A stretch of DNA of 58,247 nt from Bacilli bacterium (GCA_024680795.1 JAILBR010000069.1:1-58247); one strand, 5' to 3'. Positions 10,185 to 20,174 are shown, numbered from the stretch's first letter. A program made the numbers and translations. Notes: generated by a model from the sequence alone, not told the origin.

Positions 10185-10336
10185 GTATTAAATAGTAATT
10201 AATGAAGATTGTTTTTTCAAATGAAATAAACTTTATTGTAGTGTTTTTTCGACATTTTTAGGTAAGTTATTCTCGCAAAGGAGAAATATATGTAATTTTT
10301 ATAGAAAAAATTAATGATTTAAGAGATAATATATCT

Positions 10337-10729
10337 ATGCCAATAAAATTAAAGAACAGTAGCGAATTATTAGTTAACAAGGAATTCAAAATTTCTCCTA
10401 AAGGTTATAATGGACTTGAAGTTGATCAATTGCTTGACCAAATCATCAGGGATTATGAACTTGTGGAAAATAATTGCTTGCTATCTAAACAAGAAGCTGA
10501 GTCTTTGCAAAAGAAAATTGACGACTTAACTAAAGAAAATATTAGGCTATCGGTTGAACTTGATAATGAAAAAAGTCGATGGAAGTACATTAAGTCTGAT
10601 GGAAAAGATATCCATATCGATAACTTAGTGCTTCTTCAAAGAATTGGCAAATTAGAGCAAATCATTTATGAAAGGCTCCATATCAACCCAGATGAATTAA
10701 CAAAAAACTTCGATCCGGATGATTACTGA
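10337..10729 (+). CDS. DivIVA/GpsB-domain cell division protein
   Basis: N-terminal FKISPKGYNGLEVDQLLDQIIRDYE then coiled coil; directly upstream of rnpB, as gpsB is in Bacilli. Confidence 0.85.
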   Translation: MPIKLKNSSELLVNKEFKISPKGYNGLEVDQLLDQIIRDYELVENNCLLSKQEAESLQKKIDDLTKENIRLSVELDNEKSRWKYIKSDGKDIHIDNLVLLQRIGKLEQIIYERLHINPDELTKNFDPDDY

Positions 10730-11039
10730 CATTTGTTAGAGGAAAGTCCATGCTCGCACAGTCTGAGATGGCTGTAGTGTTTGCGCTAGCGGAACAAATA
10801 ACGCTAGGCACGTAGGAGTACGTGATGGCGGAGTGATACCTAAAGGGAAACCCATGGTCTAACTCCTGAAAGTGCCACAGTGACGTAGCTTATTTGAAAG
10901 AATAAGGTGGAACGCGGTAAACCCCACAAGCGAGAAACCCAAATTTGGTAGGGGAGGTCTGATAGAGAAATGAATCGATTCAGGCAGGGTAACCTAGATA
11001 AATTATCATCCTTGACAAAACATGGCTTACAGGATCGAA
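10709..11039 (+). ncRNA. rnpB: RNase P RNA, Bacillus type B
   Basis: GAGGAAAGTCCATGCTCGCAC, GAAAGTGCCACAGTGACG, GGAACGCGGTAAACCCC, AGCGAGAAACCCAAATTTGGTAGGGGA, ACAAAACATGGCTTACAG. P1 = 10709-10716/11032-11039, P2 = 10717-10725/~11003-11011, P3 = ctgac-attt-gttag. Confidence 0.95.
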
Positions 11040-11062
11040 CACTCACTAAAAGGAGAAAAAAG

Positions 11063-11716
11063 ATGAATTTACCAACCAAGATTACATTCTCAAGAATCAT
11101 TGCAATCGTCTTATTGATGATTACCCTTTTCGTTTTATCTTTAATTCCTGATATCAGCACACCTCTTTTAGGAAACACTAGAATTAATTTAATCTTCTTA
11201 GTGATTTTTGTCTTCTTTGTGCTAGCCAGTTATACTGACCATTTAGACGGAAAATTAGCTAGAAAAAATAATCAAGTTACTGACTTAGGAAAATTCCTTG
11301 ACCCAGTTGCTGATAAATTATTAGTTAACTCTATGCTCATCTTCTTAAGCGCACCAATGGTGTTTGCAAATTATAACGTTGAGCAAACCGTATTCATCCC
11401 AATCTGGTGTGTCATCATTATGGTGGCTAGAGATATCGTTGTTGATGCTTTAAGAAGCATTGCTTCGCAAAAAGGTATTGTGATTGCCGCAAACATCTTT
11501 GGCAAACTCAAAACCGTTCTACAAATGATTGCTATTTCAGCAGTGTTATTAAACGATTTCCCATTCCATTACATGTATCCAGAAAATACAAACCAATATT
11601 TGACCGTTACCGCTTTCTTAGTATACGCAGCCACATTAGTTTCCATGCTTTCTGGCATCATTTATGTCTGGCAAAATAGAAAAGCATTTTTACCTGAAAA
11701 ACCTGAAAACAAATAA
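11063..11716 (+). CDS. pgsA: CDP-diacylglycerol--glycerol-3-phosphate 3-phosphatidyltransferase
   Basis: LPTKITFSRI, DHLDGKLARKNNQVTDLGKFLDPVADKLL CDP-alcohol phosphotransferase motif; SD AAAGGAG upstream of 11063. Confidence 0.95.
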   Translation: MNLPTKITFSRIIAIVLLMITLFVLSLIPDISTPLLGNTRINLIFLVIFVFFVLASYTDHLDGKLARKNNQVTDLGKFLDPVADKLLVNSMLIFLSAPMVFANYNVEQTVFIPIWCVIIMVARDIVVDALRSIASQKGIVIAANIFGKLKTVLQMIAISAVLLNDFPFHYMYPENTNQYLTVTAFLVYAATLVSMLSGIIYVWQNRKAFLPEKPENK

Positions 11717-11718
11717 TT

Positions 11719-12186
11719 ATGACCGCAGAGAGAATCAACCAAATATTTAGAGAAAAAGGATTGTCATTAGGCTCAGTAGAGTCATTTACTGGCGGAAGCT
11801 TTGCTAGCGAAATCACTTCCGTAAGTGGGGCATCTCATTTCTTCAAAGGTGCATATGTTACTTATGCAACTGAAGAAAAACATCGTCTATTAGGTATCTC
11901 TTGGGACACAATTGATAAATATGGCGTTGTAAGTCAAGAAGTCGCAGGTGAAATGGCAGGGCATGGAAAGTTTCTTCTAAATGTTGATGTATGTGTCTCA
12001 TTTACAGGAAATGCAGGCCCAGAAGCGATGGAAAATAAGCCAGTTGGAGAAATCTATATTGGCATCGCTTTCCGCGACATGGTGCAAGTATTTGCGTATA
12101 ATCTTAACGGAAGTCGAAAAGAAATACAAAAACAAGCAATAAATATTGCTTATGAAATTCTTGAAAAAATTTTGGTCAAAAATTAG
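11719..12186 (+). CDS. CinA C-terminal domain (nicotinamide-nucleotide amidohydrolase)
   Basis: SVESFTGGSFASEITSVSGASHFFKGAYVTYATEEKHRLLGI, FTGNAGPE. Confidence 0.92.
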   Translation: MTAERINQIFREKGLSLGSVESFTGGSFASEITSVSGASHFFKGAYVTYATEEKHRLLGISWDTIDKYGVVSQEVAGEMAGHGKFLLNVDVCVSFTGNAGPEAMENKPVGEIYIGIAFRDMVQVFAYNLNGSRKEIQKQAINIAYEILEKILVKN

Positions 12187-12221
12187 AAAAAAACCACTAC
12201 TAGTTTAATAGGAGGCCTTTT

Positions 12222-13205
12222 ATGGAAAAAGAAAAAAGAGAACAAGATTTAGAAAGTGTTCTTAAACAAATTGAAAAGAATTTTGGTAAAGGAGCAATCA
12301 TGAGACTCGGCGATCGTGAAGCGATTAATGTCGATGTCATCCCAACTGGCTCTTTACTACTTGACGAAGCACTAGGTGTCGGCGGCTATCCAAAGGGACG
12401 TATCATTGAGATATTTGGACCTGAAAGTAGTGGTAAGACAACTCTTGCTTTGCACGCGATTGCTGAATGTCAAAAAGCTGGCGGAAAGGCAGCTTTCATC
12501 GATGCCGAACACGCAATCGACCCAACCTATGCAAAAGCACTGGGTGTCGATATTGATGATTTAATCCTTTCTCAACCTGATAGTGGCGAACAAGCTCTTG
12601 AAATTGCAGAAATGCTCGCTGATAGTAAAGCAATTGGCTTAATTGTTGTCGATAGCGTTGCTGCTTTAGTGCCACAAGCTGAACTCGATGGTGAAATGAT
12701 GGATTCTTCTGTCGGCTTACAAGCAAGACTCATGTCTAAAGCAATGAGAAAACTTGCTGGTATCTTAAATAAGAACAACTGCACGATGATTTTCATCAAC
12801 CAATTAAGAGAAAAAGTTGGTGTGATGTATGGCAATCCAGAAACAACTTCTGGTGGACGTGCTCTTAAGTTCTACGCCACAATTAGAATTGATATCAGAA
12901 GAACTGAAGCGATCAAGACTGGCAGTGATATCACTGGTAATACTTGCCGAGTTAAAATCGTCAAGAACAAAGTCGCCGCTCCATTCAAACAATGTGAAAT
13001 TGACATCATCTATGGTGAAGGTATTTCAAAAGATAGCGAAATCCTCGACCGTGCGATTGATTTAGGAATCGTCAAGAAATCTGGATCATGGTTTGAATAT
13101 GATGGCAAGAAGATTGCACAGGGCAGAGAAGCTGCGAAAGCATATATCAAAGCCAATGAAGATGTTAAAGAAGAATTGTTAAAAGCAATCAAAGAAGTTA
13201 AGTAA
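12222..13205 (+). CDS. recA: recombinase RecA
   Basis: [52 protein letters not shown]. Confidence 0.99.
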   Translation: MEKEKREQDLESVLKQIEKNFGKGAIMRLGDREAINVDVIPTGSLLLDEALGVGGYPKGRIIEIFGPESSGKTTLALHAIAECQKAGGKAAFIDAEHAIDPTYAKALGVDIDDLILSQPDSGEQALEIAEMLADSKAIGLIVVDSVAALVPQAELDGEMMDSSVGLQARLMSKAMRKLAGILNKNNCTMIFINQLREKVGVMYGNPETTSGGRALKFYATIRIDIRRTEAIKTGSDITGNTCRVKIVKNKVAAPFKQCEIDIIYGEGISKDSEILDRAIDLGIVKKSGSWFEYDGKKIAQGREAAKAYIKANEDVKEELLKAIKEVK

Positions 13206-13224
13206 CAAATTCTTATCTAAAACG

Positions 13225-13256
13225 ACCTGGGGTTGAAAAATACTCCAGGTTTTTTA
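13225..13256 (+). terminator. intrinsic terminator after recA
   Basis: ACCTGG...CCAGGTTTTTT. Confidence 0.8.
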
Positions 13257-13453
13257 TAAAAATCTTTTTATCGTTTAGTCTTTTTATTATAATAAATTCG
13301 TACCCGTCGAAAGGTGCTTACCTATAGATTCTCACTAGAGAAATTGTTTTATCAGGCTTGCCTGTTATTATATATAATCCATATAACGATTGTTTTTGGA
13401 ATGATTAGGTAAAAATAGTCTTTTAGACTATATATTATAGAAAGGACAAACAA

Positions 13454-15028
13454 ATGTCAGTAGTATTAAATGGCTTCACAGAAGTCGGACTACCCATTAT
13501 TTGTGTTGTTGCTGGACTTTTTGTTGGAGCAGCGATTGTTTTCTTTGTTCCATTTTTCAAGAAACAAAGAGATACAAATAAAGGTGGCAAGATTATTAGA
13601 GAAGCCGAAATTAAAGCAGAACACATTGTTAAAAACGCTCAACTTGACGGCAAACAAGTTGTGAATGAAATGAAAAATGATGCCGACAAAGAAATCAAAG
13701 AGAAGAAAATCGAACTCTCACAGATGGAAAATAAACTCATGCAAAGAGAACAAAATATTGACCGTCGTGATGGTGCTCTATCGCAAAAAGAAGCTGCTCT
13801 TGATGAAAAGAACGAAAAACTAGACAAACGTTTAGTGGAAGTTAATAAGAAAGAGCAAATCCTTCAAGAAAAGATTGATTCCATTATTGTCGAGCTCGAA
13901 AAAGTTGCCCAAATGACTGTTCAAGAAGCGAGAGATGAATTATTCAATCGTGTGGAAGGAAAGATTTCTAGAGAGATCGCAACCTATATCAAAAATAAGG
14001 AAGATGAAGCTAAAGAAACCGCTTCCGCAAAAGCACAAGAATTACTCGCTTTAGCAATGAGCAAATACGCTCAAGAAACAACTCAAGATAGAACTGTTTC
14101 TGTTGTTGCACTTCCTAACGATGAAATGAAGGGTCGTATCATCGGCCGTGAAGGTAGAAATATCCGTACTCTTGAAACATTATTAGGTGTTGACTTAATT
14201 ATTGATGATACCCCAGAAGTTATTACAGTCAGCTGTTTCAACCCTATTAGAAGGGAAATCGCTAGATTATCCTTAGAAGCACTTATCAAAGATGGCCGTA
14301 TTCAACCAGGAAGAATTGAAGAGATTGTTGAAAAGTGCAAACAAGAAGTGGAAGAAAGCATCCATAAAACTGGTCAAGATGTGGCCTTCAAACTCGGCTT
14401 ACCAAGAATTAATAAAGAATTATTGGATTATGTTGGTAAGCTAAAATACCGTACAAGTTATGGCCAAAATGCTTTAGATCACTCTATTGAAGTTGCTTAT
14501 TTAGCAGGTACAATGGCGGCAGAACTTGGTTTAGATCAAAACCTCGCAAAACGCGCTGGCTTATTACATGATATCGGTAAGGCTCTCGACTTTGAAGTTG
14601 ATGGTAGTCACGTCGAATTAGGTGCAAGAATCGCTAAGAAATATGGTGAAAACGATGTCGTTGTTAACGCAATTGAATCTCACCATGGCGATGTTCCAGC
14701 CAAATACATTATCTCCCACTTAGTGCAAGCCGCTGATACTTTATCCGCTGCTAGACCTGGTGCGAGAAGTGAAATGCTTGAAAATTATATTCAAAGAATT
14801 GAAAAGCTTGAAGAAATTTGCCAATCATATGAAGGCGTTTCTCAAAGCTATGCTATGCAATCTGGTCGTGAATTACGTGTGATGGTAATTCCAGAAAAGA
14901 TCGATGACATTGGCGCTTTCAAATTAGCACGTGAAATCAAGGAAAGAATTGAAAATGAAATGACCTATCCTGGCCAAATCAAAGTCAGTGTTATCCGTGA
15001 ATACCGCGCTGTTGAAACTGCAAAATAA
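13454..15028 (+). CDS. rny: ribonuclease Y
   Basis: N-terminal TM, coiled coil, KH domain [31 protein letters not shown] domain [10 protein letters not shown]. Confidence 0.97.
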   Translation: MSVVLNGFTEVGLPIICVVAGLFVGAAIVFFVPFFKKQRDTNKGGKIIREAEIKAEHIVKNAQLDGKQVVNEMKNDADKEIKEKKIELSQMENKLMQREQNIDRRDGALSQKEAALDEKNEKLDKRLVEVNKKEQILQEKIDSIIVELEKVAQMTVQEARDELFNRVEGKISREIATYIKNKEDEAKETASAKAQELLALAMSKYAQETTQDRTVSVVALPNDEMKGRIIGREGRNIRTLETLLGVDLIIDDTPEVITVSCFNPIRREIARLSLEALIKDGRIQPGRIEEIVEKCKQEVEESIHKTGQDVAFKLGLPRINKELLDYVGKLKYRTSYGQNALDHSIEVAYLAGTMAAELGLDQNLAKRAGLLHDIGKALDFEVDGSHVELGARIAKKYGENDVVVNAIESHHGDVPAKYIISHLVQAADTLSAARPGARSEMLENYIQRIEKLEEICQSYEGVSQSYAMQSGRELRVMVIPEKIDDIGAFKLAREIKERIENEMTYPGQIKVSVIREYRAVETAK

Positions 15029-15048
15029 TCACATAGAAAAGAGTTAAT

Positions 15049-15849
15049 TTGAGAATTTTATTTATTGGCGACGTTGTCGGAAAGATTGGTCGCCGCATGA
15101 TTAGGGATTATCTCCCAGACATTGTTAAGAAAAATAATATCGATTTTGTTATCGCTAATGGCGAAAATGCCACCCATGGTAAAGGTTTAATTAGAAATCA
15201 TTACTTTGAACTTATCGATAGTGGGGTTGATGTTGTTACTCTTGGCAATCATTATGATAATAAGTCTGATTTAAGAAGATATATTGATGGGGTCGATCGT
15301 TTGATTAGACCTCTCAATCTTCTCCATGATTATCCTGGGGAAGGGAGTATTGTCTTTGATGTCGATGGCATATCAATTCGTGTCACTAATATATTAGGAA
15401 CAGCGATGATGCCAGAAGAAGTCAACAATCCATATTACTCCATTATCGATTTATTATCTGATCCTGATGCGGAACAAGCAAATATCCATATTGTTGATTT
15501 TCATGCCGAAGCAACTGGAGAAAAGATTTGTTTCGCTCATGCCTTAGATGGCAAAGTTAGTGCGGTATTAGGAACCCATACCCATGTGCAAACTAAGGAC
15601 GCTCGTATATTAGAAGGTGGAACCGCCTTCATCTCTGATGTTGGCATGACTGGATTTGCCGATGGAGCGCTAGGGTTTGATATCGATACTGTCACTAATA
15701 AAATCATCTATGGCAATAAAGCTGTATTTGCCCTTCCTGAAAAGGGAAGAGGACTGCTTTCTGCGGTAGTTATGGAATTTGATAACTACTCCGGAAAATG
15801 CGAAGAAATCCACCCAATCTATTTTATTGAAGAAAAAAATGAAAACTAA
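15049..15849 (+). CDS. YmdB-family metallophosphoesterase (TIGR00282-like)
   Basis: MRILFIGDVVGKIGRRMI, NGENATHGKGL, LGTHTHVQT; TTG start. Confidence 0.93.
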   Translation: MRILFIGDVVGKIGRRMIRDYLPDIVKKNNIDFVIANGENATHGKGLIRNHYFELIDSGVDVVTLGNHYDNKSDLRRYIDGVDRLIRPLNLLHDYPGEGSIVFDVDGISIRVTNILGTAMMPEEVNNPYYSIIDLLSDPDAEQANIHIVDFHAEATGEKICFAHALDGKVSAVLGTHTHVQTKDARILEGGTAFISDVGMTGFADGALGFDIDTVTNKIIYGNKAVFALPEKGRGLLSAVVMEFDNYSGKCEEIHPIYFIEEKNEN

Positions 15850-17278
15850 AATTATCCACGCACCTGACCTAGCAAAAGCTAGAAATAGAACCAAAGAAGA
15901 AACTATCTTTTTATCATCTTCGTCTAAACATTTCGAGGAAATGAAAAAGCTTGCGACTGGTAAAAAGTATTTTATTCATACTTATGGATGCCAGGCTAAT
16001 ATTCGTGATGAAGAAACAATGCGTGGTGTTTTAGAATCTCTTGGATATGAAAGAAGTTTTGTTCCAAGCGAAAGCGATGTCATCATCCTTAATACTTGTG
16101 CAGTAAGAGAAAATGCTGAAGATAAAGTTTATGGTGAAATTGGAAATCTAAAGAAACTTAGAAAACAAAATAAGAGTATCACTTTTGCAATTTGTGGATG
16201 TGTGGTTGAACAACCAGAAATACTTGATTTATTAATGACTAAGTTCCCTGAGATTAATTTATTTTTTGGAACACATGAAATCCATTTATTAGTGGACCTA
16301 CTTTACCAAGCAAAGACCGAAGATGTGAGACTTGTCTGTGTTGAATCTAAAAAAGGTGAAGTAGTAGAAGGTTTGCCAACTAGTAGAAATAACTCATATA
16401 AAGCATTCGTAAATATCATTTATGGCTGTGATAAGTTCTGTACGTATTGCATTGTTCCTTATACTAGAGGCAAAGAAAGAAGCCGTAAGTTTAGTGACAT
16501 CATGGAAGAAGTAAGAGAACTTAAAAAGGCTAACTATCAAGAAATCACCTTCTTAGGTCAAAATGTTAATGCCTATGGAAAAGATTTAGATGAAGGTCAT
16601 GACTTCGCTGATGTATTAGAAGAAGCTGCTAAAATGGGCATTCCTCGTATTAGATTTACAACATCTCACCCATGGGATTTTTCCAGCAAGATGATTGACG
16701 TTATTGCTAAATACGACAACATCATGAAATGTATCCACCTCCCTGTCCAATCTGGAAGTAGTGAAGTGTTGCGCTTGATGGGTAGAAGATATTCCAGAGA
16801 AGACTATTTAAGACTTGTTAAAGAGATGAGAGATAAGATCCCAGGATTATCGCTTTCTACTGATATTATTGTTGGTTTCCCAAATGAAACAGAAGAGCAA
16901 TTTGATGAGACCTTAACTCTTGTAGATGAGGTTAAATATGAATCTGCCTTTACCTTCATTTATTCCCCAAGAAAGGGCACCCCTGCTGCGAAATTGGTGG
17001 ATAATATCACTTATGAAACTAAGTCAAGAAGGTTTAAAGAACTAGTTAAACATCTCGAAGTTCATATTGAAAAAGATGCGGCAAAATATATCGGAAACAC
17101 ATATAAAGTTTTAGTAGATGGAGTGAGCAAAACTGACTCAAATATGCTTTCTGGATATACCGAAAGTAATAAGCTTGTTCATTTTAAAGGTGATGAATCT
17201 TTAGTGGGCAAAATTGTGGATGTTAAAATCACAGAAAGTCATACCTATTCCTTAATTGGAGAACTAGTTAATGGATAA
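15839..17278 (+). CDS. miaB: tRNA-2-methylthio-N6-dimethylallyladenosine synthase
   Basis: YFIHTYGCQANIRDEE, YGCDKFCTYCIVPYTRGKERSR radical-SAM motif, TRAM domain; start at 15839. Confidence 0.96.
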   Translation: MKTKIIHAPDLAKARNRTKEETIFLSSSSKHFEEMKKLATGKKYFIHTYGCQANIRDEETMRGVLESLGYERSFVPSESDVIILNTCAVRENAEDKVYGEIGNLKKLRKQNKSITFAICGCVVEQPEILDLLMTKFPEINLFFGTHEIHLLVDLLYQAKTEDVRLVCVESKKGEVVEGLPTSRNNSYKAFVNIIYGCDKFCTYCIVPYTRGKERSRKFSDIMEEVRELKKANYQEITFLGQNVNAYGKDLDEGHDFADVLEEAAKMGIPRIRFTTSHPWDFSSKMIDVIAKYDNIMKCIHLPVQSGSSEVLRLMGRRYSREDYLRLVKEMRDKIPGLSLSTDIIVGFPNETEEQFDETLTLVDEVKYESAFTFIYSPRKGTPAAKLVDNITYETKSRRFKELVKHLEVHIEKDAAKYIGNTYKVLVDGVSKTDSNMLSGYTESNKLVHFKGDESLVGKIVDVKITESHTYSLIGELVNG

Positions 17279-17552
17279 GGTTATTGAAAAAGCCAAAGAA
17301 CTTAGAAAAGAGTTAGATTCTCTTCCTCTTTTTCAAGAATATAAAAGAGTCAAAGATTCTATTGAAAGTGATCAAGAAATTCAAGAGTTAAAAAAACAAA
17401 TCGTTAGAGCGAAATCTGAAGGAAGATTGGAAGACCATAAAAGGCTTCTAATCGAGTATAATAGCCACCCTTTAGTTAATAATCTCAATAGACTTGAAGA
17501 GGAAGTTAAAAACTACTTAACAGAAATATCGGAAATATTGAATGAGAAGTGA
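17271..17552 (+). CDS. YlbF/YmcA (Ric) family regulator
   Basis: KAKELRKELDSLPLFQEYKRVKDSIESDQEIQELKK; located directly after miaB as ymcA is in Bacilli. Confidence 0.8.
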   Translation: MDKVIEKAKELRKELDSLPLFQEYKRVKDSIESDQEIQELKKQIVRAKSEGRLEDHKRLLIEYNSHPLVNNLNRLEEEVKNYLTEISEILNEK

Positions 17553-17571
17553 TGAAATTCACTTCTTTTTT
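17545..17571 (+). terminator. intrinsic terminator overlapping the end of the ylbF/ymcA-like CDS
   Basis: AGAAGTGA-tgaaat-TCACTTCTTTTTT; the stop TGA (17550-17552) lies in the stem. Confidence 0.8.
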
Positions 17572-17596
17572 GTATATAATGTTTCTACTTTGAAAT

Positions 17597-18481
17597 ATGA
17601 TTTACGTTATTATTGGACCAACTTGCTCAGGAAAGACTAGCGCCGCTATCGCATTAAGCGAAAAACTTAACGCCTGCATCATTAATGGAGATGCTTTTCA
17701 AATTTATAAAGACATGGATATTGGAACTAGCAAAATTCCAAAAAGCCATCCATTATATAAAAAGCACTTACTTTTAGACATCGTTGAACCAAGCGAGACA
17801 TTCTCAGTCATGGAATACCAAAAACGCGGCAGAGAGTGGCTAATTTCGCTTTTAATGTTAGATGAGGATGTCATTATTGTTGGTGGAACTGGCCTATATA
17901 TCAAAGCCCTTTTATACGATTATAAATTCATTGAAGAAGAGCCTTACGATACGAGTGAATTGGAAAAACTAAACAATCATGAACTATATGAATTACTTAA
18001 ATCACTTGATGAAGAAGAGTCAAAAAAGATTCATGAAAATAATCGCAAGAGACTCATTCGCGCTATTTCGATGATTAGGAATAGTAATCAAAAAAAGAGC
18101 GAGATGATTGCTAACCAAAAACATGAACTTATATATCCAAAAGAAATGGTTAAATTCCTATATTTATCTCCTAATAGAGAAAAACTATATGACGACATCA
18201 ATGCTCGTGTAGTGGAAATGATAAATAATGGTCTTGTTGATGAGGTTAAAAACTTACTTAATAAATACGATTTATCAATAACCGCCAGACAAGGAATTGG
18301 ATATAAAGAAATAATATCTTATTTAGAAGGTGAGATTACTTTAGAAGAGGCAATTGCACTTATTCAAAAGCGGACTAGAAACTACGCAAAAAGGCAAGTT
18401 ACATTCTTTAAAAATCAATTTGAGGATTTAATTACATTTTCTTCTAAAGAAGAATTGCTAAATTATATAAAATCGTTATAA
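17597..18481 (+). CDS. miaA: tRNA dimethylallyltransferase
   Basis: VIIGPTCSGKTSAAIALSEKLNACIINGDAFQIYKDMDIGTSK, QKRTRNYAKRQVTFFKNQF. Confidence 0.96.
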   Translation: MIYVIIGPTCSGKTSAAIALSEKLNACIINGDAFQIYKDMDIGTSKIPKSHPLYKKHLLLDIVEPSETFSVMEYQKRGREWLISLLMLDEDVIIVGGTGLYIKALLYDYKFIEEEPYDTSELEKLNNHELYELLKSLDEEESKKIHENNRKRLIRAISMIRNSNQKKSEMIANQKHELIYPKEMVKFLYLSPNREKLYDDINARVVEMINNGLVDEVKNLLNKYDLSITARQGIGYKEIISYLEGEITLEEAIALIQKRTRNYAKRQVTFFKNQFEDLITFSSKEELLNYIKSL

Positions 18482-18504
18482 TAGATGAAAGCGAGGTATT
18501 AAAG

Positions 18505-20112
18505 ATGAACAATATCTATGAAATTGCTAAGAAAGCAAAGATTAATGAAAAGTATGTTATTCCTTACGGCTTAGATAAAGCTAAGATCGATTTATCAATC
18601 AACGAGGAATTAAAAAATAACCCAGATGGAAAATTAGTTTTAGTCACCGCTATTACTCCAACAAAAGCAGGTGAAGGCAAAACTACAACATCCATTGCTT
18701 TAACAGATGGCTTAAACGAAATTGGTATTAATTCTATGCTTTGTTTAAGAGAACCATCCCTTGGCCCTGTCTTTGGTTTAAAAGGTGGCGCTACTGGTGG
18801 TGGAAGAGCTTCTATTACTCCAAGTGAAGATATCAATCTTCATTTCACAGGTGATATGCATGCCTTAACCAGTTCAATTAACTTAATTGCTGCTATTATT
18901 GACAACCATATTTTCCAAGGCAATGAATTGAATATTGATCCAGAAAGAATCCTTTGGAAACGCGCTCTTGATATGAATGACCGTGCTCTTAGAAGTGTGA
19001 CAGTCAACCAAAAAGAAAAGAAGAGTGCTCCAAGACAAGATGAATTTGTCATCACAGTTGCTAGCGAAATGATGGCAGTGCTTTGCTTAGCAAGTGATCC
19101 AGAAGACTTTATTAGAAGAGTTAAAGAAATCGTTGTTGCTTATTCAAAAGATGGTAGACTCATCAAACTCAAAGAATTGAATATTTCTAACGCTATCTAT
19201 AAGCTAATGAAGAATGCATTCAACCCTAACCTTGTTCAAACATTAGAAGGCAACCCATGTTTCGTTCATGGCGGACCATTTGCAAATATCGCGCATGGTT
19301 GTAATTCCTTAATGGCCACAAAAATGGCGCTTAAATTAGCTCCTATCGTGGTTACAGAGGCAGGCTTCGGTGCTGACCTTGGCGCAGAGAAATTTTTAGA
19401 TATTAAATGCCGTGTTGGTGGCTTAAAACCTGACGCAGTGGTCATGGTTGCTACTATTAGGGCTTTAAAACTCCATGGTGGTCAGGCTTATGAAGAACTT
19501 GAAAATGAAAATATTGATGCTTTATTAAAAGGCTTACCAAACTTAAAGAGACATTTAGAAAATATTGCTAAATATGACATTCCAACCGTAGTTTGTATTA
19601 ATCACTTTGCAAGCGATACTGAAAAAGAAACCGAACTTTTAAGAAAATGGTGCTTAGAAAATAATTATGAAGTCGCTTTCTGTAGCGCATTTGCTGATGG
19701 CGCTAAAGGTGCAATCGAATTAGCAAAGAAAGTTAAAGAAACATTAGACACCAAAGAAAGCCATTACCATCCTCTATATGATGAAAAACTTCCAATCACA
19801 GAAAAGATTGAGATTGTTTGTAAAGAAATCTATAGAGCTAAAGAAGTCATTTATACTGATGATGCTTTAGACCAAATTGAAAGTTTCACAAAACTTGGTT
19901 ATGGACAAACTCCAGTATGTATCGCTAAAACTCCTCTTTCCTTCACCGACAATCCAAAAGTGTTAGGCGCTCCAGATGATTTTGTAGTCACAATTAGAGA
20001 AGTTAGACTTTCAGCCGGTGCAAACTTCATTGTTCCGCTCACAGGTGCTATCATGACAATGCCAGGCTTACCAAAGGTACCAGCGGCCGTGAAGATGGAA
20101 AATGAAAAATAA
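18505..20112 (+). CDS. fhs: formate--tetrahydrofolate ligase
   Basis: TAITPTKAGEGKTTTSIALTDGL, EPSLGPVFGLKGGATGGG. Confidence 0.97.
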   Translation: MNNIYEIAKKAKINEKYVIPYGLDKAKIDLSINEELKNNPDGKLVLVTAITPTKAGEGKTTTSIALTDGLNEIGINSMLCLREPSLGPVFGLKGGATGGGRASITPSEDINLHFTGDMHALTSSINLIAAIIDNHIFQGNELNIDPERILWKRALDMNDRALRSVTVNQKEKKSAPRQDEFVITVASEMMAVLCLASDPEDFIRRVKEIVVAYSKDGRLIKLKELNISNAIYKLMKNAFNPNLVQTLEGNPCFVHGGPFANIAHGCNSLMATKMALKLAPIVVTEAGFGADLGAEKFLDIKCRVGGLKPDAVVMVATIRALKLHGGQAYEELENENIDALLKGLPNLKRHLENIAKYDIPTVVCINHFASDTEKETELLRKWCLENNYEVAFCSAFADGAKGAIELAKKVKETLDTKESHYHPLYDEKLPITEKIEIVCKEIYRAKEVIYTDDALDQIESFTKLGYGQTPVCIAKTPLSFTDNPKVLGAPDDFVVTIREVRLSAGANFIVPLTGAIMTMPGLPKVPAAVKMENEK

Positions 20113-20135
20113 TTAAATTTTTTGGTCATAAAATC

Positions 20136-20172
20136 AAAAAAGTCCCCTATTAGTTTAATGAGGGGGCTTTTT
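20136..20172 (+). terminator. terminator-like hairpin between fhs and the ABC operon; its 3' arm contains the RBS
   Basis: AAAAAAGTCCCCT-12 nt loop-AGGGGGCTTTTT; downstream ATG at 20175. Confidence 0.7.
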
Positions 20173-20174
20173 AA

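Noticed and set aside
10970-11062. N-terminal extension of PgsA in the ORF track
   Set aside because: Lies inside the 3' part of rnpB; a consensus SD precedes the ATG at 11063, which matches the family start.
10840-11178. 112-aa minus-strand ORF
   Set aside because: Antisense to rnpB and the pgsA start; composition is a by-product of RNA conservation.
12496-12835. Minus-strand ORFs within recA
   Set aside because: Shadow ORFs antisense to a highly conserved gene; no RBS and no homology-like motifs.
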